DNA from: Lactobacillales bacterium
GTDB lineage: Bacteria > Bacillota > Bacilli > Lactobacillales > Streptococcaceae
Assembly: GCA_031261705.1 (NCBI GenBank)
Contig: JAISJD010000050.1
Location: 62,001 to 126,000 of the forward strand
Direction: 5' to 3'
DNA: 64,000 nucleotides
Positions 10,396 to 19,799 of the stretch are shown piece by piece. Under the pieces are notes generated by a model. It made no database searches. It was not told the DNA's origin and saw only the letters and a list, made by a program, of their open reading frames with translations. How positions within the stretch are numbered: position 1 is the first letter of the stretch; every line of letters begins with the position of its first letter. Position numbers and translations under genes: made by a program.

Positions 10396-10827
10396 TTAAA
10401 AGCCAAAATCAATCATACTCTCTGCAATTTCATCAAAGTTTTCCTCTGAATCTGCAGTGTATTCTTCCCAACGTTCTTCATCCCATATTTCAATACGATT
10501 GTTGACACCCACGATGACACAACCCTTTGAAAGATTGGCATATTTACGAAGAGTGGCGGGAATATTTATTCTTCCTTGCTTATCTAGTTCACTATCACTA
10601 GCTGCAGAAAAAAAGAAGCGAGTAAATTTACGTGCGTCTGCTTTTGCTAAAGGTAAATCCTGAGACTTTTCGGTAAATTCCTTCCACGCATCCATTGGGT
10701 AACCAAAAAGGCATCCATCTAGTCCACGTGTTACAACAAATTTTTCACCCAGTTGCTCACGAAATTTAGCAGGCACGATGAGACGACCCTTTGTATCAAT
10801 ATTATGTTGAAACTCTCCCATAAACAT
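10396..10827 (-). CDS. mraZ: Transcriptional regulator MraZ
   Basis: MraZ is a ring-forming DNA-binding protein with two SpoVT/AbrB-like half-domains and represses its own dcw operon in the bacteria studied. The start [15 protein letters not shown] and the second repeat ([16 protein letters not shown]) are typical, and 143 residues is the family length. It opens the cluster after a TGAGGTGA ribosome site. A row of TGG boxes at 10-bp spacing lies just upstream and is the likely autoregulatory operator. Confidence 0.97.
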   Translation of the reverse strand: MFMGEFQHNIDTKGRLIVPAKFREQLGEKFVVTRGLDGCLFGYPMDAWKEFTEKSQDLPLAKADARKFTRFFFSAASDSELDKQGRINIPATLRKYANLSKGCVIVGVNNRIEIWDEERWEEYTADSEENFDEIAESMIDFGF

Positions 10828-10866
10828 GAACTCGTCACCTCAATCTACCACTTGATAATATTAGTC

Positions 10867-10895
10867 TACCACATTCCCCCACTTTCCACCACCCA
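10867..10895 (-). promoter_or_regulatory. mraZ: Likely MraZ operator (TGG boxes, 10-bp period) at the dcw promoter
   Basis: Reading the minus strand, TGG boxes begin at 10891, 10881 and 10871, exactly one helical turn apart, with another TGGGT at 10895. Known MraZ sites are direct TGGG-type repeats at about 10-bp spacing in front of mraZ. An AT-rich -10-like stretch (TAATATTAT, around 10863-10855) follows, so bound MraZ would overlap the promoter. The function is inferred from pattern and place. Confidence 0.65.
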
Positions 10896-10976
10896 GAACT
10901 CACAAAGATATAAAACTTTTTTGTTATATTTTACAAAGCTCCCTTTATTAATAGAATGTGTCAAATCCACTGCACG

Positions 10977-11005
10977 AAAAAAGCCCTAGACACAAGGCCT
11001 AGAGC
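10977..11005 (-). terminator. Intrinsic terminator after the DUF3397 gene
   Basis: A 9-bp stem (10983-10991 with 10997-11005, two G-U pairs) with a 5-nt loop ends in TTTTTT on the minus strand, 13 bp after the DUF3397 stop codon. It separates that gene from the mraZ promoter. Confidence 0.75.
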
Positions 11006-11017
11006 ATCATTTGCTGA

Positions 11018-11377
11018 TTACATGATAAAACTCAGAATGATAAAAATGACATATAACAGCATTGTCATTAGAAAAGTCATCCGCCAAAACATTTTAAAGA
11101 ACCTTGCGTAGTTGATTTCCTCGTAGAAATAGCCTTGGAACACGGCTACACTAATTCCTAACAAAAAGATTGAAATAATGTAATATGGCAAAACAGAAGA
11201 ATGAAAAATATTTTCCGACAACGCATGAAGCCCAATAAATAACAGCAAAACAGCTACATCTGGGGCTTTAATCTTAAATCTTTCTTGTAATTTAAATGTT
11301 GTTACTAGATAATTTGAAGCGAATAACACAATCACTGGAAAAATTATCCAAAAAAAAGTTATTAGTACCGACACCAC
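11018..11377 (-). CDS. DUF3397 family membrane protein
   Basis: A small integral membrane protein of unknown function, commonly found directly upstream of mraZ in enterococci and relatives. Four or so hydrophobic spans are visible. The reading frame is open to a TTG at 11392, but that codon overlaps the AGGGGGAG ribosome site, so the GTG at 11377 (or 11374) is preferred, giving about 119 residues. It has its own terminator, so it is not part of the dcw transcript. The family assignment is from sequence character and context. Confidence 0.8.
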   Translation of the reverse strand: MVSVLITFFWIIFPVIVLFASNYLVTTFKLQERFKIKAPDVAVLLLFIGLHALSENIFHSSVLPYYIISIFLLGISVAVFQGYFYEEINYARFFKMFWRMTFLMTMLLYVIFIILSFIM

Positions 11378-11529
11378 TTTGCTCCCCCTCAACCAATTCT
11401 TTCAAATAAAGTGTTTTTTATTTCAATGCTATATCATTTCTATTAAATTTTTACTTAGTTGATACTAACAACGTAAGTCTAATTAGTTTATAATAGAAAT
11501 ATATTTTACTCGATAGGAGGAAAACTCCC

Positions 11530-12465
11530 GTGCTTAACTATTATACCAATTTTAACGGATTTTTCCATAGCTCAGAGTCGATTACTGAGAAAACTTTATG
11601 GATTAATGTAGAAAAACCGACATCAGAAGAAATTGAACTGCTCCGTAAGACTTTTTCACTACCTACTGACTATTTAACGGACATTTTAGACGACGATGAA
11701 AATTCAAGATTTGAAAGTGGCAAGGATGTCCCCAACCTACTCCTCTTGCAATACCCAGCTTTAGTAAAAGACGGAGAGGCTTATTCATATGTAGAAACCT
11801 TTCCACTGGCACTCATTCTGACCACTGACGGGAAAATTCTCACAGTGGGGAATCATCCCACAAGTTTTATTCCTGAAATCTTGCGCCAACATTTTGCACC
11901 AGAGGATATTGTGGACCACTTGCTTTATGAAATCATGTTTCAACTGGCAAAATCCTTTAATTCTTATTTGAAGTCGCTGAAAACAGAAACCTCTCAGCTA
12001 GAACACGAGCTTTTGTTAACAACTGAAAACAAACAGCTTTACCAAATGATTGAAGCACAAAAAAGCTTGGTTTTACTTGAAGCCGCCTTGGAGGCAAACG
12101 TTGAAGTCTTAAACAAAGTCTATAAATCTATGGAAATAAAAGGACGTACACTAGAAAGTAAACTTTACGATATTATCGTCGAATCACAACAAGCGCTCAC
12201 TACGACACGCATTCAAATGAAATTACTTGAAAATATTAGCGACATGTTTTCTTCTATTGTATCCAACAATCTAAACAACGTAATGAAAATTTTGACTTCG
12301 CTCACGATTGTCTTAACGATTCCAACGATTGTCGGTGGAATTTACGGAATGAATGTGAAACTTCCATTTGAAGATAATGATTATGCTTTTTTTATTGTGC
12401 TTGGGCTAACGATTGTCTTTTGTTTTGCAGTTATCCGAATTTTAAAAAAGAAAAACATGCTTTAA
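11530..12465 (+). CDS. corA: CorA-family divalent cation (Mg2+) transporter
   Basis: CorA proteins form pentameric membrane channels that bring in Mg2+ or related cations. The 311 residues show a soluble alpha/beta N-terminal domain, long helices (about 150-240), and two C-terminal membrane spans; the signature GMN (about 273-275, in GGIYGMNVKLPF) lies at the end of the first span and a Lys-rich tail ends the protein. The start is a GTG preceded by a strong AGGAGG site. A TATAAT box at 11489-11494 is a plausible -10. The ion preference cannot be told from sequence. Confidence 0.92.
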   Translation: MLNYYTNFNGFFHSSESITEKTLWINVEKPTSEEIELLRKTFSLPTDYLTDILDDDENSRFESGKDVPNLLLLQYPALVKDGEAYSYVETFPLALILTTDGKILTVGNHPTSFIPEILRQHFAPEDIVDHLLYEIMFQLAKSFNSYLKSLKTETSQLEHELLLTTENKQLYQMIEAQKSLVLLEAALEANVEVLNKVYKSMEIKGRTLESKLYDIIVESQQALTTTRIQMKLLENISDMFSSIVSNNLNNVMKILTSLTIVLTIPTIVGGIYGMNVKLPFEDNDYAFFIVLGLTIVFCFAVIRILKKKNML

Positions 12466-12536
12466 CAGTTTTCTGTTGAAATGAATGAATAATGGTTGTA
12501 AAATGAATTCAGAATAATTTTTAGGACGTGAATTTT

Positions 12537-12656
12537 GTGCAAGATAAAAAGAAGAAAAGTACCTTCCAAAAGGTAACCATGATTGTCATTTTATTCATGC
12601 TTTTTGCGACAATTGCTGGTGTATTACTAACAGCACTTCCAGCATTCTTTAGTTAG
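12537..12656 (+). CDS. DUF4044-type 39-residue membrane protein
   Basis: A very short gene. It starts at a GTG with an AGGACG site 8 bp upstream and encodes 39 residues: a Lys-rich cytoplasmic start (MQDKKKKSTFQ) followed by one hydrophobic span and a short end (LPAFFS). This size and pattern match the DUF4044 family of small lactobacillal and enterococcal membrane proteins, whose role is unknown. It lies 71 bp after corA on the same strand and is followed at once by a bidirectional terminator. Confidence 0.75.
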   Translation: MQDKKKKSTFQKVTMIVILFMLFATIAGVLLTALPAFFS

Positions 12657-12663
12657 AAATATT

Positions 12664-12699
12664 AAAACAGGAGCCTGATTTCTAAGCCCCTGTTTTTTT
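12664..12699. terminator. Bidirectional terminator between the DUF4044 gene and recN
   Basis: The stem AAAACAGG (12664-12671) pairs with CCTGTTTT (12689-12696) with inner pairs, and has A/T tracts on both sides. It sits between converging genes and can serve both strands. Confidence 0.75.
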
Positions 12700-12703
12700 A
12701 TAT

Positions 12704-14383
12704 TTACTTTTTCGCTAAGTTTAACAACTCTTTGGCATGTTCTACTGCAAGCTTAGTTATTTCCGTACCTGCAAGCATACGCGCAATTTCTTGAACACGT
12801 TCTTTTGGATTGAGCACTCGCACGGAAGTTTCTGTCCGCCCATTCTTCACTTGTTTTTCGATGAAATATTGGTAATCCGCTCTAGCAGCTACTTGCGGAA
12901 GATGTGTAATACAAAGCACTTGCGAATTTTCTGAGATTTGATAGATTTTATCTGCAATTGCCTGTGCCACACGGCCACTAACACCGGTATCCACTTCATC
13001 AAAAACAATACTTGTAATTCCCTGTGTTTTTGAAAAAATCGTTTTAAGTGCCAACATTACCCGACTCATTTCCCCACCTGAAGCTACCTTTACTAATGGT
13101 TTCAACGGTTCGCCCGGATTACTTGTAATGTAAAATTCAACATCTTCAAGTCCATCTGGTGAGAGATGATAAGGCTCGTTTTCCATAAATCGTACTTCAA
13201 ATTGTGCTTTATCCATATATAATTCTTTTAATTCTTTTAAAATTTTCTCTTCCAAAGTTGCTGAAAGCTCGTGACGCATTTTTCTAAGCTCAAGCCCGTT
13301 CTTCCAAGCCAGTTCTTTCTTTTGCTTCAATACTTTTTCGAGTTCGCCACTTTTTCCTTCAAGAAAATCAGCATCTGCTAATTCTTTAGTGATTTCCTCG
13401 TAATACGCCAAAATAGCTTCTACAGATTCCCCGTATTTGCGTTTCAAGCCTCGAATCAGCTCTAATCTCGCTTCTACTTCATTTAAGCGGTTTTCATCAA
13501 GCTCCAAACTATCAATCTGTCTTGATAAATCAGACACAACCTCTTGTAGCAAATAATAAGCGTTCGTGACGTTTTCAGAAATCTGCTTATACTCTGAATC
13601 TAAGTCCTCAATGACTGAAAGTTCATTCATCGCAGCACCCACATGATCCAAACAATCCTCTCCGTCACTAGAAAGAGCCGAATAGCTATCCGAAAGTGCA
13701 TTAACAATTTTTTGATAATTCGCCAGTTTGTTTCGCTCTTCTAGCAAGGCTTCCTCCTCCCCAGCTAAAAGCTCCGCATTAGTGATTTCATCCCTTTGAA
13801 ATTGCAGCATATCGATACGCTGTGCAAATTCTTTTTCATTTCTCTGACGTTTTCTTACCTTTGAGTCAACAGATAAATAGTCTTGATAGGCAACTTGATA
13901 TTTTGCTTTTACTTTAGCAAGCACTCGTCCACCAAATTCGTCTAACATTCCAAGATGACGTTCGGCATTCATCAGCTCCTGATGCTCATGCTGACCGTGT
14001 ATATCCACCAGAAACTCACCAACACGCCGTAAATTTGCAATATTAATCATGCGACCATTGATACGGCAAACATTTTTCCCACTCATTGACATGTCACGCT
14101 GTACTAACAAAGTACCTTCTTCTACTTCGATACCTAACTCCTCGAATAAAGCAAACAGCTCCTCATTATTGGGCATTTCAAATAAGCCCTCAAGCGTTGC
14201 CTTACTTGCTCCTTGACGAATGTAGTCGGCTGAACCACGTCCGCCAGTCAAAAGGCTCATTGCATCAATAATAATTGACTTACCAGCACCTGTTTCCCCA
14301 GTAAGCACCGTCATACCCCCTTGAAAGCTAAGACGGAGCTTAGAAATAATAGCAAAATTTTGAATAGATAATTCTAATAACAC
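12704..14383 (-). CDS. recN: DNA repair ATPase RecN
   Basis: RecN is an SMC-like ATPase that acts early in double-strand break repair. The Walker A motif GETGAGKS is at residues 28-35 and the ABC signature (VASGGEMSRVMLALK) and Walker B (SIVFDEVDTGVSG) are in the C-terminal quarter, with a long coiled coil between them. At 559 residues it is full length. The start is a GTG with an AAAGGAG site. It lies 18 bp downstream of argR, the classic Firmicute argR-recN pair, and ends against a shared terminator. Confidence 0.97.
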   Translation of the reverse strand: MLLELSIQNFAIISKLRLSFQGGMTVLTGETGAGKSIIIDAMSLLTGGRGSADYIRQGASKATLEGLFEMPNNEELFALFEELGIEVEEGTLLVQRDMSMSGKNVCRINGRMINIANLRRVGEFLVDIHGQHEHQELMNAERHLGMLDEFGGRVLAKVKAKYQVAYQDYLSVDSKVRKRQRNEKEFAQRIDMLQFQRDEITNAELLAGEEEALLEERNKLANYQKIVNALSDSYSALSSDGEDCLDHVGAAMNELSVIEDLDSEYKQISENVTNAYYLLQEVVSDLSRQIDSLELDENRLNEVEARLELIRGLKRKYGESVEAILAYYEEITKELADADFLEGKSGELEKVLKQKKELAWKNGLELRKMRHELSATLEEKILKELKELYMDKAQFEVRFMENEPYHLSPDGLEDVEFYITSNPGEPLKPLVKVASGGEMSRVMLALKTIFSKTQGITSIVFDEVDTGVSGRVAQAIADKIYQISENSQVLCITHLPQVAARADYQYFIEKQVKNGRTETSVRVLNPKERVQEIARMLAGTEITKLAVEHAKELLNLAKK

Positions 14384-14401
14384 GTGATCGCTCCTTTGAC
14401 A

Positions 14402-14851
14402 TTATTCAAACATTTCTAATTCTCGATAGGCTGAACTCGCCTGTCCTGCAGATGCAAAAAGTAAAAGTACTCCATCATCATCAGAGAAAATCCCGAAAAG
14501 TTCCTCTTCAAACCTTTTAGCGAGTAATTGTTTCAGTGCAGTGGCACTCCCTGGAATGGTTTTGACAATCACCTGATTAGCAGAAATCTTTACGGACAAT
14601 ACAGAATTATTAAATGCTCGATTGATTCGCACTTTAATGGTTTCAGCCGTTTCTGCGGGTAATGAATACTTATACCCTCCTGTTGAGCTAGGAACCTTGA
14701 TTAAATTCATCTCTTTCATATCTCGAGAAATGGTCGCTTGTGTCACCTCAATTCCTTTTTCTTTTAAAATTTCAACAAATTCTTCTTGTTTTTGAATTTC
14801 ATTCTCCGCAAGTAATCGGACTAGTAAACGATGTCGGTCTTTTTTTCGCAC
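14402..14851 (-). CDS. argR: Arginine repressor ArgR/AhrC
   Basis: ArgR is the hexameric, arginine-sensing regulator of arginine biosynthesis and catabolism genes. The N-terminal winged helix (residues 1-70, with TQATISRDMKEMNLIKV) binds ARG boxes; the C-terminal domain (GSATALKQLLAKRF, then FSDDDGVLLLF) forms the hexamer and binds arginine. It is 149 residues, normal for the family, starting at GTG with a GGGAGG site. The place between tlyA and recN is conserved. No arginine genes lie nearby. A possible ARG box lies 50 bp upstream. Confidence 0.96.
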   Translation of the reverse strand: MRKKDRHRLLVRLLAENEIQKQEEFVEILKEKGIEVTQATISRDMKEMNLIKVPSSTGGYKYSLPAETAETIKVRINRAFNNSVLSVKISANQVIVKTIPGSATALKQLLAKRFEEELFGIFSDDDGVLLLFASAGQASSAYRELEMFE

Positions 14852-14901
14852 GTGATGTACCTCCCAAATTATTCATCTTTTTATACTTTTCTCATTGTTG
14901 T

Positions 14902-14919
14902 TTCTTATTCTTATTCATT
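14902..14919 (-). promoter_or_regulatory. Possible ARG box upstream of argR
   Basis: On the minus strand AATGAATAAGAATAAGAA resembles the ARG-box consensus in its left half (ATGAATAA) and centre but diverges on the right. Its place just before argR fits autoregulation. The match is partial. Confidence 0.3.
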
Positions 14920-15004
14920 TTATCCTACATTTATGCAAATACCAAGCAGTTTACTATAAAAAATTCTAAAGAATCAATTTTTTTCTCAATCCTTTTAACA
15001 AAGC

Positions 15005-15035
15005 AAAAAACCTGTTCAATTCAAACAGATTTTTC
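15005..15035 (-). terminator. Terminator after tlyA
   Basis: A short stem (CTGTT with AACAG, extended by flanking A and T tracts) with a T-run on the minus strand lies 7 bp past the tlyA stop. It separates tlyA from argR. Confidence 0.6.
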
Positions 15036-15041
15036 TTATAG

Positions 15042-15869
15042 TTATTTTATATTAGCAGTCAAGACTTCATGTGCTGATTGAACCACTTCTTCCAAATGTA
15101 CCGTGTCAGAAATAGTGCCTGTTCCGTCAACTTTTTTTAGATGAGCGATAAATTCAATATTCCCCTCACCACCAGTAATCGGGGAGAAGTCTAATCCACA
15201 AACATCAAAACCGTCCTTTGTCGCAAAATCAAATACTTCACGAACGACCTCTTGATGAACCTTTTCGTCACGCACAATCCCTTTTTTTCCGACCTGTTCT
15301 TTTCCAGCTTCAAATTGTGGCTTAATCAATGCCATCACATCCCCACCAAGCTTTAAAATTGCGTGAAGTGGAGGGAATATCAATCGTAAAGAAATAAAGG
15401 AAACATCAATCGTTGCCACATCAGGCAGACCGTCAAGAAAATCTTCTGGCTTGCTGTATCGAAAATTTGTCTGCTCCATAACAACCACTCGCTCATCTGA
15501 ACGAATTTTCCAAGCTAGTTGATTCGTGCCGACATCTAGTGCATAGCTCAATTTCGCCCCATTTTGTAAAGCGACATCCGTAAAACCGCCTGTCGAAGCA
15601 CCAATATCTAGCACTACTTTATCTGCCACATCAAAATCAAATATTTTCAGCGCCTTCTCCAGTTTCAATCCTCCACGAGAAACATAAGGCATGACTTCTC
15701 CCTTCACTCGTAAAGTTGTATCAAAGGGCAATTTTTCTCCGGGTTTGTCATGTCTTAGATTGTTTTGGTCAACGATAAGCCCCGCCATTACCGCACGTTT
15801 TGCCTTTTCACGTGTATCAAATAAACCTTGCTGTACCGCTAACACATCCACTCGTTCTTTCTTTGACAT
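15042..15869 (-). CDS. tlyA: TlyA-family rRNA ribose 2'-O-methyltransferase (YqxC-like)
   Basis: Members of this family carry an N-terminal S4 RNA-binding domain and a Rossmann FtsJ-like methyltransferase domain; in mycobacteria TlyA methylates riboses in 16S and 23S rRNA. Here residues 1-60 match an S4 domain (RVDVLAVQQGLFDTREKAKRAVMAG), followed by the SAM loop VLDIGASTGGFTDVAL and catalytic-type KPQFEAG. The older label haemolysin is not supported. It begins one base after ispA ends. In bacteria with the MEP pathway dxs usually lies between these two genes, and it is absent here. Confidence 0.92.
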   Translation of the reverse strand: MSKKERVDVLAVQQGLFDTREKAKRAVMAGLIVDQNNLRHDKPGEKLPFDTTLRVKGEVMPYVSRGGLKLEKALKIFDFDVADKVVLDIGASTGGFTDVALQNGAKLSYALDVGTNQLAWKIRSDERVVVMEQTNFRYSKPEDFLDGLPDVATIDVSFISLRLIFPPLHAILKLGGDVMALIKPQFEAGKEQVGKKGIVRDEKVHQEVVREVFDFATKDGFDVCGLDFSPITGGEGNIEFIAHLKKVDGTGTISDTVHLEEVVQSAHEVLTANIK

Positions 15870-16754
15870 CTACTCACCCGCCTTTATTTCTAACATTTCG
15901 ATAAATTCCTCAAGAAGTTGACCGTCAAAATTCGAGTCTAAACTCTCTACATTTTTCAGTGCCCTTTTAGCCTTTTCAAGTTCCTCCGACAAGGCTTGTT
16001 TTGCCCCGTCAAGTCCAAGTAACGCTGGATAAGTCGATTTATTCATGACAATATCTTTTCCAGCTGTTTTCCCCAATTCTTCGGTGCTTTTGGTAATATC
16101 TAAAATATCATCTCGAATTTGAAAGGCTAAACCAAAACTTTTAGCATACACTAGCATGTTTTCACTAATTTTAGGCGTTTCTTTTTCAACCGCCATAGCC
16201 ACACCTGTCGAAACAGCAAAGCGGAGTAAAGCACCTGTTTTCTTCTCGTGAACTTCTTTCAATTCATCAAGAGTTAGTGATTTTTCTTCCCCCTCAATAT
16301 CTAAGACTTGCCCAGCCACCATGCCACTCGCACCTGCTGCATGAGCAAGCGGGGCAACAAATTCTCCATGAAACGCTTTAGCAGTTAATTCAAATGCCGA
16401 AGTTAACAATCCATCGCCCGCCAAAACTGCCATTCCCTCACCAAAAACTTTATGGTTTGTTGGCTTTCCTCGGCGTAAATCATCATTATCCATTGCGGGT
16501 AAATCATCATGGATAAGTGAGTACGTATGCACCATTTCAAGCGCACCTGCAACAGCTAGATGTTCCCAAGTAATAGTGGTGCCAAAGGATTTTGCAGTTG
16601 CTAGTAATAGTAGGGGACGAATCCTTTTCCCACCCGCATGAATCGAATAAAGCATTGCCTTTTTTAAGGTATCTGCTTTTGCATTTTCATCAATAAATTC
16701 TTCCATGACATTTTCAACCTTTGGAAGATGAATAGTTGAAAAATCATTCAGCAC
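15870..16754 (-). CDS. ispA: Geranyl/farnesyl diphosphate synthase
   Basis: This trans-prenyltransferase condenses IPP with allylic diphosphates to give farnesyl diphosphate for undecaprenyl carriers and quinones. The first aspartate-rich motif DDLPAMDNDD and the second DDILD (in QIRDDILDIT) are present, with the HAGGKRIRP substrate motif near the start. It is 294 residues long. The start overlaps the xseB stop by 1 bp, so translation is likely coupled. The lack of dxs next door suggests the IPP comes from mevalonate. Confidence 0.95.
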   Translation of the reverse strand: MLNDFSTIHLPKVENVMEEFIDENAKADTLKKAMLYSIHAGGKRIRPLLLLATAKSFGTTITWEHLAVAGALEMVHTYSLIHDDLPAMDNDDLRRGKPTNHKVFGEGMAVLAGDGLLTSAFELTAKAFHGEFVAPLAHAAGASGMVAGQVLDIEGEEKSLTLDELKEVHEKKTGALLRFAVSTGVAMAVEKETPKISENMLVYAKSFGLAFQIRDDILDITKSTEELGKTAGKDIVMNKSTYPALLGLDGAKQALSEELEKAKRALKNVESLDSNFDGQLLEEFIEMLEIKAGE

Positions 16755-16978
16755 TAGGCTTCACCTTCTTCAAAGGGGACTTCTTGATTTTCTTCTGTCA
16801 TTACTTTTGTCAAAGTTTTTTCTGCATTCTTCAAGGTCACTTCAAGCGATTTACTTAAATCCATTCCTTTTTTAAACGCATCTAGCGCTTCTTCTAAAGG
16901 CACATCTCCACGTTCAAGTTGAGAAACGATTGCTTCTAGCTCTTGTAATGACTCTTCAAATGTTTTTCCTTTTGCCAT
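16754..16978 (-). CDS. xseB: Exodeoxyribonuclease VII small subunit
   Basis: XseB coats the long helices of XseA to form exonuclease VII, which degrades single-stranded DNA. It has 74 residues, with the family motif [26 protein letters not shown] and a C-terminal helix plus an acidic tail. It lies 2 bp after xseA and overlaps ispA by 1 bp, inside the folD-xseA-xseB-ispA-tlyA unit. Confidence 0.96.
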   Translation of the reverse strand: MAKGKTFEESLQELEAIVSQLERGDVPLEEALDAFKKGMDLSKSLEVTLKNAEKTLTKVMTEENQEVPFEEGEA

Positions 16979-16980
16979 GA

Positions 16981-18324
16981 TTATTCTCCATTTTCTTTTC
17001 TGATTTCTTTGATTTCAGCTTCAACAAAACCGTCTGTATAGTGAACTTGCACGGTCTCATTCAATTTGAGCTGATTGACTGACTTAATCATTTCCTTATC
17101 TTTTAGCGTATAGCTATATCCTCGTCCCATAATTTTTAACGGACTTAGTAAATCTAAGGCTTGAACTGTTTTGAAAAATGCTTGCTGTTTTGTATTAAAG
17201 TATTCATTCATCCCTTGAATCAATCGTTGTGTATCATAGGTTACTCGTTGATGTTCTTGAAATACACGATTTTTTGGGGAATATTCTGCTAATTGTCCTC
17301 TTGCTTGGATATAACGTGTTTTTTGCTCGTTAATCGTCCGTTCTATTGCAGTATTTAGACGTTCTTTCGTCTTGTCTAACCGCATGGATAAGCCTTCATA
17401 AAGTCGTTCAGGCTGCATAAATACGTATGATTCTTTTAAACGTTTAAATCGTAGCATTTTATTTTCTAATACTTTTTTAAACCCATTTTCCAAGCGAATT
17501 TGCTTTTGTTTAATGTTCATCAGCTCATCCGTCAAAACGGGCACTGCTAATTCTGCCGCTGCTGTCGGAGTTGCTGCACGGACATCTGCCACTAAATCTG
17601 CAAGAGTCACATCTGTTTCATGTCCGACCGAAGAAATGGTAGGTGTTCTCGCTTCAAAAATCGCACGCACCACTTTCTCTTCATTAAAACTCCATAAATC
17701 TTCGATAGAACCTCCACCACGACCAATAATCATCGTATCAAAATTGCCAAGCTCCTCAACACGCCGAATATTCCGCACAATATCGTCTGCGGAACCCTCT
17801 CCTTGTACCTTGGTAGGAAAGAGGACAATTTGAGCGATTGGATACCGCCTGCGAGTTGTCGTAATAATATCTCGAATAACTGCACCACTTGGGCTAGTCA
17901 ATACTGCGATTCTCTTAGGAAAACGAGGCAAAGGTTGTTTGAAGTTTGGATTAAACAATCCTTCTTTTTCTAGCTTTTCTCTAAGCTGTGCCAAAGCTTG
18001 ATAAAGAGCACCCACTCCGTCTGGCTCCATGTGTTCAATCATGAGTTGATATTGTCCACTTCGTTCATAAAGAGAGACACGACCGACCACTAGAACCTTC
18101 ATACCCTCTTCTGGCTTAAACTTTATCTTGGAAAATGCTCCTTTAAACATGGTAGCACTAATTACAGCATTTTCGTCCTTTAAACTAAAATATTGGTGAG
18201 TCGGTCGCAAGCGAAAGTTTGAAATTTCTCCTGTCAGGTAAACCCGACCAAGATACGGGTCCCTTTCAAATTTTGCTTTCAAATATTTAGTTAATGCCGT
18301 GACCGTTAAATATTCTTCCGACAT
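16981..18324 (-). CDS. xseA: Exodeoxyribonuclease VII large subunit
   Basis: XseA is the catalytic subunit of exonuclease VII. The N-terminal OB fold (residues 1-100, [21 protein letters not shown]) is followed by the catalytic core with [21 protein letters not shown] and [26 protein letters not shown]-like blocks, then a long helical region and a C-terminal segment ([14 protein letters not shown]). At 447 residues it is complete. Confidence 0.97.
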   Translation of the reverse strand: MSEEYLTVTALTKYLKAKFERDPYLGRVYLTGEISNFRLRPTHQYFSLKDENAVISATMFKGAFSKIKFKPEEGMKVLVVGRVSLYERSGQYQLMIEHMEPDGVGALYQALAQLREKLEKEGLFNPNFKQPLPRFPKRIAVLTSPSGAVIRDIITTTRRRYPIAQIVLFPTKVQGEGSADDIVRNIRRVEELGNFDTMIIGRGGGSIEDLWSFNEEKVVRAIFEARTPTISSVGHETDVTLADLVADVRAATPTAAAELAVPVLTDELMNIKQKQIRLENGFKKVLENKMLRFKRLKESYVFMQPERLYEGLSMRLDKTKERLNTAIERTINEQKTRYIQARGQLAEYSPKNRVFQEHQRVTYDTQRLIQGMNEYFNTKQQAFFKTVQALDLLSPLKIMGRGYSYTLKDKEMIKSVNQLKLNETVQVHYTDGFVEAEIKEIRKENGE

Positions 18325-18339
18325 GTTCCTCCACCTTTT

Positions 18340-19194
18340 CTATTTTTCTTCTATCGTGCGAGTCGCTGCGATATACGTTTGTTCAAGTAACATAGTAATT
18401 GTCATTGGACCCACTCCCTTGGGAACAGGAGTAATGTAACTAGCAAGCGGTTCAACTTCATCAAACTTTACATCACCAATTAGTTTTCCTGCTGCATTGT
18501 GATTCATTCCAACGTCAATCACCACCGCGCCCTCTTTTACAAATTCTTTTGTCACAAAATGTCCGCGACCAATCGCCACCACTAAAATATCTGCTTGTTT
18601 CGCAACTTCTTCAAGATTTTTCGTATGAGAATGGGCAATAGTAACCGTAGCATTGTTCATCATCATTAACTGAGCAATTGGTTTCCCAACAATATTTGAA
18701 CGTCCAATGACCACCGCGTTTTTCCCGTCTAAATCAATACCATAGGCTTCAAACATTTTCATAATGCCAAACGGTGTACAAGGAATCATAACAGGCTTTC
18801 CAATAAACAATTGTCCCATATTAATTGGATGAAAGCCATCTACATCTTTTTCTGGATGAATCGCTAATATGACTTTTTCTTCATCTATGTGTGCAGGTAA
18901 TGGAAGTTGAACTAAAATTCCATGAAAGGCTGTATCTTGATTATACTGTTCAATAAGCGCCAATAAATCAGCTTCCGTAATTGTCTCAGGAAGTCTCTCT
19001 ATTTTTGATAGAAAACCAACTTTATTCGCTGCAATTTCCTTATTTCTAACATAGGTCTGACTTGCAGGGTTTTCTCCAACCAAGAGAACAACCAAGCCTG
19101 GTGTGACACCCTTTTCTTTTAAAATATCCACCTTTGTCTTTAATTCTGTTTGCAATTTGTCCGCAAGTGTGCGACCGTCTATAATTTCTCCCAT
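18340..19194 (-). CDS. folD: Bifunctional methylene-THF dehydrogenase/cyclohydrolase FolD
   Basis: FolD interconverts 5,10-methylene-, methenyl- and 10-formyl-tetrahydrofolate using NADP. The segments [24 protein letters not shown] and GRSNIVGKP are family signatures. The frame stays open to a TTG at 19209, but that codon lies in the GGAGGG ribosome site; the ATG at 19194 with 284 residues (starting [11 protein letters not shown]) is correct. It leads the xseA-xseB-ispA-tlyA row. Confidence 0.97.
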   Translation of the reverse strand: MGEIIDGRTLADKLQTELKTKVDILKEKGVTPGLVVLLVGENPASQTYVRNKEIAANKVGFLSKIERLPETITEADLLALIEQYNQDTAFHGILVQLPLPAHIDEEKVILAIHPEKDVDGFHPINMGQLFIGKPVMIPCTPFGIMKMFEAYGIDLDGKNAVVIGRSNIVGKPIAQLMMMNNATVTIAHSHTKNLEEVAKQADILVVAIGRGHFVTKEFVKEGAVVIDVGMNHNAAGKLIGDVKFDEVEPLASYITPVPKGVGPMTITMLLEQTYIAATRTIEEK

Positions 19195-19317
19195 ACAATA
19201 ACCCTCCAAAATTTTCTTAGCAATATCTATTGCCTTAAATCCTTTTTGTAATATTTTATCACACTGTGCAATAAATCGGGAAAAATCTCTTACTAAAATT
19301 CATTAAAGAACAGCAAG

Positions 19318-19344
19318 AACACCGCAAAATGGCTCTGCGGTGTT
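19318..19344 (-). terminator. Hairpin between nusB and folD
   Basis: A 9-bp perfect stem (AACACCGCA 19318-19326 with TGCGGTGTT 19336-19344) follows the nusB stop. The T-run after it on the minus strand is weak (TTCTTG), so it may only partly terminate. Confidence 0.45.
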
Positions 19345-19349
19345 GAAAA

Positions 19350-19799
19350 TTATTCATTTATTTCTTTTAATACACTTGATAAGACACCATTGACAAATTT
19401 ACTTGAAGCATCATCACTAAATTTCTTTGTCAGTTCTACCGCTTCATTAACAGCAACTTTGTTTGGCACTTGTTCATCATTTACATAATTCATCTCAAAG
19501 ATAGCCATACGTAAGATAATCAAATCCGTCTTAGCAATCCGATTTAACGTCCATTTTTTCGTTAGATTTTGTTGAATTAAAGCATCAAGCTCAGCTTTCT
19601 TCTCAATCACGCCTGTGACTAACAAATCAAGATAGGTTGGTACAAAGTTTTCTTGTTCTTCATCCACTAACTCTTGTTGTTCAAGCATTAACGCATTTTG
19701 AATTGCATCTTCCTTCGTCAAATCCAAATTAAAATCTAAGGGAAATAACGATTGTAACGCTTTTTCGCGAATCTCGTGTCGGTTTAATTCTTTAGTCAT
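19350..19799 (-). CDS. nusB: Transcription antitermination factor NusB
   Basis: NusB with NusE/S10 binds boxA and supports rRNA antitermination. The all-helical fold is evident, with conserved HEIREKALQSLFPLDF at the start and KVAVNEAVELTKKFS and FVNGVLSSVLKEI near the end. The frame is open further upstream, but the ATG at 19799, which overlaps the stop of the Asp23-family gene (ATGACTAA) and has a GAGGAAG site, gives the normal 149-residue protein. Coupling with the upstream gene is likely. Confidence 0.95.
   Translation of the reverse strand: MTKELNRHEIREKALQSLFPLDFNLDLTKEDAIQNALMLEQQELVDEEQENFVPTYLDLLVTGVIEKKAELDALIQQNLTKKWTLNRIAKTDLIILRMAIFEMNYVNDEQVPNKVAVNEAVELTKKFSDDASSKFVNGVLSSVLKEINE

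Noticed and set aside
15042-15869. A haemolysin
   Set aside because: The S4 plus FtsJ-like layout is that of rRNA methyltransferases; the toxin label is historical.
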